Below, piece after piece: positions 1-4,242 of a stretch of 8,534 nt of DNA. This DNA is from a bacterium (GTDB lineage Bacteria; Krumholzibacteriota; Krumholzibacteriia; Krumholzibacteriales; Krumholzibacteriaceae), in NCBI GenBank assembly GCA_017885175.1, contig JAFNGP010000185.1, positions 856 through 9,389 on the forward strand. Reading direction: 5' to 3'. A program made the translations under genes and the position numbers. The notes beneath the pieces are model-generated. The model saw nothing but the letters and a program-made list of their open reading frames with translations. It was not told the DNA's origin and searched no databases. The first letter of the stretch is position 1. The number at the start of each line of letters is the position of its first letter.

Positions 1-452
1 CCGGGCAGGCACGAGAAGCTCCCGATCGACGAAACCGCGACGATCTTTCCTCCCGATTCGGGAAAGAGCTTCACCGCCTCCTGCGCGCCGAGCAGGAACG
101 CCCGGGCGTTTGCGTTGAGGGCGAGGTCCCAGCCGAATTTCCCGATGCGCGTCGCGGGGCCGATGACGCCTGAAACGGCGTTCGAGACGAAGATGTCGAG
201 CCCGCCGAACGCCTCCTTCGCGGCCGCGAAGAGGCTCTTCACCTCTTTCGGTTCCGAGACGTCCGCCTTCACGCGAAGCGACCGCCGGCCGAGCCGCTCG
301 ATCGCGAGGGCCGTCTCTTCGGCGGCCTGATCGTTCTTCACGTAATTGACGGCGACGTCGGCGCCGAGGCCCGCGAGCCTGAGGGCGATCGCGCGCCCGA
401 TGCCGCGGGAGCCCCCCGTGACGAGAGCCCGTTTTCCTGCGAATTGCTCCAT
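1..452 (-). CDS. FabL-like short-chain dehydrogenase/reductase (enoyl-ACP reductase III type), C-terminus cut by window edge
   Basis: The visible 151 residues begin MEQFAGKRALVTGGSRGIGR, a Rossmann fold with the NAD(P)-binding TGGSRGIG loop at residues 12-19. An NYVKN segment (36-40) suggests NADPH preference. The stretch SNAVSGVIGPA (90-100), then LNANARAFLLGAQEA and AVSSIGS (139-144), resembles the FabL group (Bacillus enoyl-ACP reductase III: NNAASGVLRP, INAKALLFCAQEA, SSLGS) more than ordinary FabG. FabL reduces the enoyl-ACP double bond in the last step of fatty-acid elongation, in the cytoplasm. The catalytic Tyr and Lys lie beyond the left edge, so activity cannot be judged. The ATG at 452-450 follows the trxB stop by 5 bases and has a GGTGA ribosome-binding sequence overlapping that stop, so translation is probably coupled. 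SDR membership is certain; the FabL assignment rests on remembered similarity, and another SDR of the FabG type is possible. Confidence 0.8.
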   Translation of the reverse strand, partial: MEQFAGKRALVTGGSRGIGRAIALRLAGLGADVAVNYVKNDQAAEETALAIERLGRRSLRVKADVSEPKEVKSLFAAAKEAFGGLDIFVSNAVSGVIGPATRIGKFGWDLALNANARAFLLGAQEAVKLFPESGGKIVAVSSIGSFSCLP

Positions 453-457
453 GCGAT

Positions 458-1390
458 TCACCAGCCCGGCAGGGCGTCCTCGCCCGCGATGAACTTGAGC
501 GCCTCGATAGCCGCCTGGCATCCGCTTCCCGCGGCCGAGATCGCCTGGCGATAGCGCGGGTCCTGCACGTCTCCCGCGGCGAAGACGCCCGCTACCGACG
601 TACGCGTCCCGCGCGTCACGACGTAGCCTTTCGCGTCGAGCTCGACCTTTCCCTTGAACAGGCCCGTCGCGGGCTCGTGGCCGATCGCGACGAAAACGCC
701 GTCGACGGGAAGCTCTTTCGTCTCGCCGGTCTTGACGTTCTTGAGGACGAGCGCGGTGACTTTGTTCTTCGCCGGATCCAGCACGTCCTCGACGGTCGAA
801 TTCCATTCGAAATCGATCTTCGGGTTGTCGAGCGCCCGCTTCTGCATCGCCTTCGATGCGCGGAGCTCCTCGCGCCGGTGGACGACGGTCACGCGGCTCG
901 CGAACCTCGTGAGGAACGTCGCCTCTTCGATTGCCGCGTCCCCGCCGCCGAGAACGGCGACGTGCTTGCCGGTGAAGAAGAATCCGTCGCACGTCGCGCA
1001 CGCCGAGACTCCCTTGCCGCGGAGCTTCGTCTCCGACTCGAGCCCGAGCCAGCGGCACGCGGAGCCCGTGGCGATGATGACGGCGCGCGTCTCGACGTTC
1101 CTTTTACCGATCGCGATCTTGAACGGCTTCGTCTCGAAATCGACCGCCGTGACTTCCCCGAGGTCGAATTCGACTCCGAATTTCGCGGCCTGCGCGCGGA
1201 TGCGCTCCATGAGCTCGGGACCCTCGATGCCCTCGGGGAACCCAGGGTAATTATCGACGGCGGACGTGATCGTGAGCTGTCCGCCGGGCTGCGCGCCCGA
1301 GACGACGAGCGTCGCGAGCTCGGCCCGGCGCGCATAGATCGCCGAGGTGAGACCCGCGGGACCAGATCCGATGATGGTGACGTCGTACAT
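458..1390 (-). CDS. trxB: Thioredoxin-disulfide reductase
   Basis: This 310-residue protein has the usual length of low-molecular-weight bacterial thioredoxin reductase, a cytoplasmic FAD enzyme that passes electrons from NADPH to thioredoxin. The FAD-binding GSGPAG is at residues 8-13. The redox-active CATC is at 131-134, in the context SACATCDGFFF. The NADPH domain has GGGDAA at 148-153 and HRREELRAS at 171-179, whose arginines favour NADPH. The C-terminal FAD motif AAGDVQDPRYRQ starts at 271. An in-frame ATG lies 15 codons upstream, but MYDVTIIGSG is the better start: it matches family N-termini and has a perfect GGGAGG 7 bases before it. The upstream ATG would also lie at or before the predicted transcription start. 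It is the first gene of a unit with the SDR gene downstream. Both active-site cysteines are present as ordinary Cys codons. Confidence 0.97.
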   Translation of the reverse strand: MYDVTIIGSGPAGLTSAIYARRAELATLVVSGAQPGGQLTITSAVDNYPGFPEGIEGPELMERIRAQAAKFGVEFDLGEVTAVDFETKPFKIAIGKRNVETRAVIIATGSACRWLGLESETKLRGKGVSACATCDGFFFTGKHVAVLGGGDAAIEEATFLTRFASRVTVVHRREELRASKAMQKRALDNPKIDFEWNSTVEDVLDPAKNKVTALVLKNVKTGETKELPVDGVFVAIGHEPATGLFKGKVELDAKGYVVTRGTRTSVAGVFAAGDVQDPRYRQAISAAGSGCQAAIEALKFIAGEDALPGW

Positions 1391-1397
1391 GGAAATT

Positions 1398-1403
1398 CCT
1401 CCC
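1398..1403 (-). promoter_or_regulatory. Shine-Dalgarno sequence fixing the trxB start
   Basis: On the minus strand GGGAGG is followed by AATTTCC and then the ATG at 1390-1388. This spacing of 7 supports that start over the ATG at 1435. Confidence 0.85.
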
Positions 1404-1419
1404 GTGATCCGAGGCTCGG

Positions 1420-1448
1420 AGTATAGGGGCTGCAAAGGGCGGGCACAA
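1420..1448 (-). promoter_or_regulatory. Predicted sigma-70-type promoter of trxB
   Basis: On the minus strand TTGTGC (1448-1443) and TATACT (1425-1420) are separated by 17 bases. The -10 box matches consensus at 5 of 6 positions, the -35 box at 3 of 6. Transcription would start about 20 bases before the trxB ATG. This is sequence pattern only. Confidence 0.6.
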
Positions 1449-1511
1449 GGAAAAACGCGGATCTCGGGGACAGGGGGCCCCGGCGCGGAGAACGGCGTAG
1501 ATCGCGGGGCG

Positions 1512-1528
1512 GCGCGCGGCGGGCGCGC
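1512..1528. repeat. Short GC-only inverted repeat between the divergent promoters
   Basis: GCGCGC, a 5-base spacer GGCGG, then GCGCGC. It lies 7 bases upstream of the -35 box of the riboswitch promoter. It could be a binding site or a chance product of high GC. There is no T-run, so it is not an intrinsic terminator. Confidence 0.3.
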
Positions 1529-1535
1529 TTGCGCC

Positions 1536-1564
1536 TTGACAGACCGCGCATTCTCGCGGATACT
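1536..1564 (+). promoter_or_regulatory. Predicted sigma-70-type promoter of the riboswitch-controlled gene
   Basis: A perfect TTGACA (1536-1541), a 17-base spacer and GATACT (1559-1564, 5 of 6) form a strong housekeeping promoter. The expected start is near 1571, which gives a leader of about 127 bases, just enough to hold the TPP aptamer. Confidence 0.8.
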
Positions 1565-1589
1565 TGCGGCAGCAACGATGAACGACCAC

Positions 1590-1693
1590 TATTTGGGGAG
1601 CCCCTCGCGGCGATCGATCCGGCCGGGGCTGAGAACCTGGAGGAGATTCAGGGACCCGTTGAACCTGATCAGGTTAGAACCTGCGTAGGGAGG
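1590..1693 (+). promoter_or_regulatory. TPP riboswitch (THI element)
   Basis: The conserved THI-box blocks occur in order. GGGGAGC (1595-1601) leads into the P3 stem GCCCC (1600-1604) with GGGGC (1625-1629). The pyrimidine-sensing CTGAGA is at 1629-1634. A small extra hairpin CCTG/CAGG follows, then ACCCG (1654-1658) and TGAACCTGATC (1660-1670). The P5 hairpin CAGG-TTAGAA-CCTG spans 1670-1683, followed by CGTAGGGAGG (1684-1693). This aptamer binds thiamin pyrophosphate and normally lowers expression of thiamin synthesis, salvage or transport genes. Its 3' conserved strand contains the GGGAGG ribosome-binding site of the next gene, 4 bases before the ATG. Control is therefore most likely by hiding that site when TPP binds. 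No terminator hairpin with a T-run is seen. I could not identify a convincing closing P1 stem, so the 5' boundary is approximate. Confidence 0.93.
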
Positions 1694-1697
1694 ACCC

Positions 1698-2738
1698 ATG
1701 AACGCTCTGAAATTGCCCGATCTCGGCAAGATCCATCCGGAGTTCTTCGACCGCGTCATTTACCCCCGTCTCGGCGCCCGGGACGAGAGTGTCGTGATCG
1801 GTCCGCGGCACGGCGTCGATTACGGCGTGCTCAGAATCGGCGACAAGGTTATTGCCCTGTCGACCGATCCGTTCTTCATCGTTCCGTCGCTCGGATTCGC
1901 GAGGGCGGCCTGGTTCGGCTTTCATATCGTATTCTGCGACGTGGCCGTCTCCGGGCTCACGCCGAAGTACCTCACGATCGATCTCAACCTTCCGCCTGAA
2001 ACGACCGAAGATCAGCTCGAGGAGCTGTGGAGCGCCGTGCACGAGGAGGCGGAGCGATATGGAATCAGCGTAATCACGGGGCATACCGCACGGTACGCCG
2101 GATGCAACTATCCGATGGTCGGCGGGGCGACGGCGATCGCGATCGGCGACGAGAAGCATTTGAGGGGTCCCCACCGGGCGAAGATCGGGGACGAGATCTT
2201 GATAACGAAGGGACCGGCGATAGAGACGACGGGGCTCCTCGCCGCGCTGTTCCCGCAGAAATTCGTCGAAGCGGGAGGGGAAGCCTTCCAGAAGGAAGCC
2301 GCCGCCATGTTCAAGCAGATGAGCGTTCTCGACGAATGCGCGATCGCCCGGACCTTCAGGGGAGTCCACGTCATGCATGACGCGACCGAGTGCGGCATCT
2401 GGGGCGGGCTCTACGAGATGGCGAGGGCGGGGGCGTATGGATTGCGGGTCGAGCAGGATCTGATACCGGTCCAGCCGGTCGTGAAGAAGACCGCGGAGAT
2501 CTTCGGATTCGATCCCTTCTGTTCGATCAGCGAGGGCACGCTCATCGTCGCCGTCGACGGCCGCGACGCCGACGAGCTCGTGGCCGCCCTCGCGGCGGAA
2601 GGCATTTCGAGCGCGAGCTGCGGCGAGATCGTGCTGGAAAAGGAAGGATTGCGGGTGATCCAGGGAGGGGTGGCGACGGAGCTGGAGCATCCGGTAACCG
2701 ATCCGTACTGGAAGCTCGCCGCCGAGCTATCGCGGTGA
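1698..2738 (+). CDS. AIR synthase/HypE/ThiL-superfamily protein under TPP riboswitch control
   Basis: A 346-residue cytoplasmic protein of the PurM/AIRS superfamily, which includes ThiL, SelD, HypE and PurM and binds ATP at a dimer interface. The N-terminal AIRS half shows GPRHGVDYGVL (35-45) where relatives have a GDDAAV-like loop, STDPF (55-59), DVAVSG (81-86) and GHTARYAG (128-135). The C-terminal half has ITKGPAIETTGLLA (169-182), HDATECGIWGGLYEMA (227-242) and DPFCSISEGTLIVAV (272-286), closest in style to HypE-like proteins. It lacks the C-terminal cysteine end typical of HypE, the N-terminal Cys/Sec loop of SelD, and the canonical ThiL aspartate cluster. No hydrogenase genes are nearby. 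The riboswitch points to thiamin metabolism: a kinase acting on thiamin monophosphate or a related intermediate would fit but is inference. The ATG is chosen for its GGGAGG inside the riboswitch. Superfamily membership is clear; the substrate is unknown. Confidence 0.85.
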   Translation: MNALKLPDLGKIHPEFFDRVIYPRLGARDESVVIGPRHGVDYGVLRIGDKVIALSTDPFFIVPSLGFARAAWFGFHIVFCDVAVSGLTPKYLTIDLNLPPETTEDQLEELWSAVHEEAERYGISVITGHTARYAGCNYPMVGGATAIAIGDEKHLRGPHRAKIGDEILITKGPAIETTGLLAALFPQKFVEAGGEAFQKEAAAMFKQMSVLDECAIARTFRGVHVMHDATECGIWGGLYEMARAGAYGLRVEQDLIPVQPVVKKTAEIFGFDPFCSISEGTLIVAVDGRDADELVAALAAEGISSASCGEIVLEKEGLRVIQGGVATELEHPVTDPYWKLAAELSR

Positions 2739-2753
2739 TCCCCCGGCATTATC

Positions 2754-2782
2754 TTGCCTGTTCATTCGGCAGATAGTATTAT
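2754..2782 (+). promoter_or_regulatory. Predicted sigma-70-type promoter of the DUF2007 gene
   Basis: TTGCCT (2754-2759), 17 bases, TATTAT (2777-2782). The predicted start near 2789 lies immediately before the GGGAGG ribosome-binding site at 2791-2796, so the leader would be very short. The stretch sits in a small AT-richer gap after the upstream stop, and no terminator is visible between the two genes. Confidence 0.6.
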
Positions 2783-2802
2783 AGAAAACCGGGAGGAAAA
2801 CG

Positions 2803-3123
2803 ATGGAGAATCCGAAGAATGAACGGGACGAGAAGCTCGTCGAGCTCGCGAGGGTACAGGGGGATTTCGAGGCCCAGGTTCTCAAGGGAATGCTCGAGTC
2901 CGAAGGAATCGAAGTGGCCGTCCGCACGGGCGTCACTCCCAACATTCTGCCGTTCACGGTCGACGGCCTCGGGCAGGTGAAGCTCTTCGTCAAGGAGAGC
3001 GATTTCGAAGCGGCGAAGGCCGTCATGAAGGAGAACGAAGAGAGGGAGAGAGAGGGCGGGCCGGCAGATTCCGGAGATTCCGAAGGTCCCGAAGATCCGA
3101 ACGACGCCGGGGCTTGCAATTAG
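2803..3123 (+). CDS. Small DUF2007-family protein (putative signal-transducing protein)
   Basis: A 106-residue soluble protein. Residues 11-75 have the DUF2007 pattern. LVELARVQGDFEAQVLKGML is an N-terminal strand and helix carrying the family's 'E A x x L k x x L E' pattern, followed by SEGIEVAVRTG. Next come a middle segment NILPFTVDGLGQVKLFVKE and a closing helix DFEAAKAVMKENEE. This is a ferredoxin-like small alpha/beta fold of unknown function, often annotated as signal transducing on weak grounds. The last 30 residues are an acidic, Gly/Pro/Asp/Glu-rich tail with no predicted fold. The ATG has GGGAGG with a 6-base spacer. It has its own promoter and is followed by a tRNA gene, so context says little about its role. 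Confidence 0.8.
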   Translation: MENPKNERDEKLVELARVQGDFEAQVLKGMLESEGIEVAVRTGVTPNILPFTVDGLGQVKLFVKESDFEAAKAVMKENEEREREGGPADSGDSEGPEDPNDAGACN

Positions 3124-3140
3124 TCCCCGGGTTTTATACT
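3114..3140 (+). promoter_or_regulatory. Predicted promoter of tRNA-Val
   Basis: TTGCAA (3114-3119) and TATACT (3135-3140), with a short 15-base spacer. The -35 box lies within the last codons of the DUF2007 gene. The -10 box ends 13 bases before the mature tRNA 5' end, consistent with a short 5' leader removed by RNase P. Confidence 0.5.
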
Positions 3141-3153
3141 ATCCCGTATGCGT

Positions 3154-3228
3154 GGGGGCTTAACTCAGCGGTAGAGTGCTATCCTCACACGATAGAAGTC
3201 GTAGGTTCAAATCCTACAGTCCCCACCA
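3154..3228 (+). tRNA. tRNA-Val, anticodon CAC
   Basis: A complete cloverleaf with encoded CCA. The acceptor stem is GGGGGCT (3154-3160) with AGTCCCC (3218-3224), including one G-U pair. The D stem is ACTC (3163-3166) with GAGT (3174-3177). The anticodon stem is CTATC (3179-3183) with GATAG (3191-3195), loop CTCACAC, so the anticodon is CAC at 3186-3188 and reads GUG valine codons. The T stem is GTAGG/CCTAC with loop TTCAAAT. The discriminator is A at 3225 and CCA ends at 3228. It faces the end of the selenoprotein candidate on the other strand with only 9 bases between. Confidence 0.96.
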
Positions 3229-3237
3229 GTCTTCCCG

Positions 3238-4242
3238 TCATTTGATCTCTTTTGCGTATTTCTTCTGAAGTGCGGCGAGGCGCGGATCCTCGCTCAGCGC
3301 CAAGGCGGCGCCGCAGACGTCCGCGGCGGCGACGTCGAGCGAATCGCCGTTGAATGTCACGGACACTTCGGTAAACGACCATTCTTTCTCGCCCGTATCG
3401 ACGACGACCGTCGAGCCGACGCGCTCCTCGTACGTTCTCTTGTGCTCGCGATGCCCGTTCAGAACGACGTCTATCCCCGGCACTTCCCGGGCGAGCTCGA
3501 GGCTGTTGCGCCATCCGAGGTGGCTCACCGCGATGACGAGATCGCACCCCCTGGTGCGCAGATTCGTCGCCGCCGCGAGCGCCGAGAGCTTCGCATCGAC
3601 GACGTTGTATCTTTGGCGTTCGTCCGCGCCGTCCCGGTAGATAAAAACGGGCAGAACGACCGAGAAGATGCCGACGCGCACGGCGCCCCTGCGGCCGAAG
3701 AGCGTTCGGACTCCTCCGATATCCCTGACGATTGATTCGGGGGCCACGGGTTCTTTCAGCGCACGGTCGAAGATGTTCGAGCTCACGAGAGGGATGTCGT
3801 AGCGTTTCGCGGCCGCCTGCAGCCCCTCGATCCCGGCTTGCGTTTCGAATTCGCCGATGCCGACGGCGTCGTACCCGAGAAGCTTCATCGCCTCCATGAA
3901 GTAGCGTTCCTTCAGATCGCGCTGCCTCGTGTCCGGCGGCAGCGAAAAATCGCCGGTGTCGACGACGAGCACGGCTCTTTCGCTGCGCCTTTTTTCGACG
4001 AGGGAAGCCCACCGGGCCATCCCGCATTGCTTGTTCTTCTTTCAGCCGCAGGGCTCTCGATAGCCGGCGAGCTGGTTCGTGATGAAGACGCTGAGCGCGG
4101 TTCCCGGCGCGGGCCCTTCCCGCGAACGATCGGATCCCGCGATGCGCGAGCGAACGGGGAGATAGACGGCGAGAAGGGCGGCGAGGATCACGAGGGCCGG
4201 GATGAGAAGCGGCGGGCGTTTATGAACGCTTGTTCTGTCCAT
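3238..4242 (-). CDS. Candidate selenoprotein: membrane-anchored metallophosphatase/5'-nucleotidase-like protein, in-frame TGA read as Sec at residue 67
   Basis: Read through one TGA (4044-4042), this is a 334-residue protein. Residues 1-9 are basic and 11-29 (LLIPALVILAALLAVYLPV region) form an N-terminal signal anchor, so the body should face the periplasm. Residues 51-66 read SVFITNQLAGYREPCG, then TGA, then KKNKQCGMARWASLVEKRR. The 5'-nucleotidase-like subfamily has TN..G...EPCGC...GG(M/L)AR here, so the TGA replaces the second Cys and gives Cys65-Gly-Sec67, with another Cys at 73. The rest follows the metallophosphatase plan: VVDTGDFS, a GIGEFE segment where classical enzymes have GNHEFD, VSSNIFD, AVSHLG and NGHREH. 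The Asp/His of the first motif and the Asn/His of GNHE are missing, so classical phosphatase activity is doubtful. The start overlaps the upstream gene by 23 bases, implying coupling. The ATG at 4020 lacks the anchor and first motif. The alternative is a nonsense mutation at a Cys codon. Confidence 0.75.
4002..4023 (-). promoter_or_regulatory. Candidate bacterial SECIS hairpin downstream of the in-frame TGA
   Basis: Reading the minus strand from 4023 to 4002: lower stem GGGA/TCCC, a single bulged T (4019), upper stem GGCCC/GGGCT (one G-U pair), and apical loop GGT (4013-4011). The stem can extend below a C/U mismatch by three more pairs (4027-4025 with 4000-3998). The loop begins 28 bases after the TGA. 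A hairpin in the coding region with G at the start of a small loop, a bulged U below the upper stem, and a loop about 16-37 bases after UGA is what SelB-binding bacterial SECIS elements look like (for example E. coli fdhF). The intervening 18 bases are A-rich and unstructured. In a GC-rich genome a hairpin alone is weak evidence; its placement is what counts. Confidence 0.65.

Noticed and set aside
1512..1528. The GC-only inverted repeat as an intrinsic terminator
   Set aside because: No T-run follows on either strand, and it lies between divergent promoters where no transcript needs ending.
1578..1688. A 36-codon upstream frame starting ATG AAC GAC in the riboswitch leader
   Set aside because: It runs entirely through the conserved aptamer, has no good ribosome-binding site, and its sequence is explained by RNA structure.
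1698..2738. Interpretation of the AIRS-superfamily gene as selD, which would fit a nearby selenoprotein
   Set aside because: It lacks the N-terminal glycine-rich loop with catalytic Cys/Sec and Lys and the SelD motif set. The TPP riboswitch points to thiamin instead.
3238..4020. A stand-alone 260-residue nucleotidase-like gene starting at the ATG at 4020
   Set aside because: It would lack the signal anchor and first motif, and it has no clear ribosome-binding site. The upstream frame continues it exactly through one TGA, with conserved family residues on both sides.
3185..4027. A 280-residue minus-strand frame ending in GTVGFEPTTSIV
   Set aside because: Its C-terminus is the antisense of the tRNA-Val gene. 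GFEPTT tails are a well-known artefact of translating tRNA antisense, and the rest is an out-of-frame shadow of the selenoprotein candidate with Arg-rich composition.
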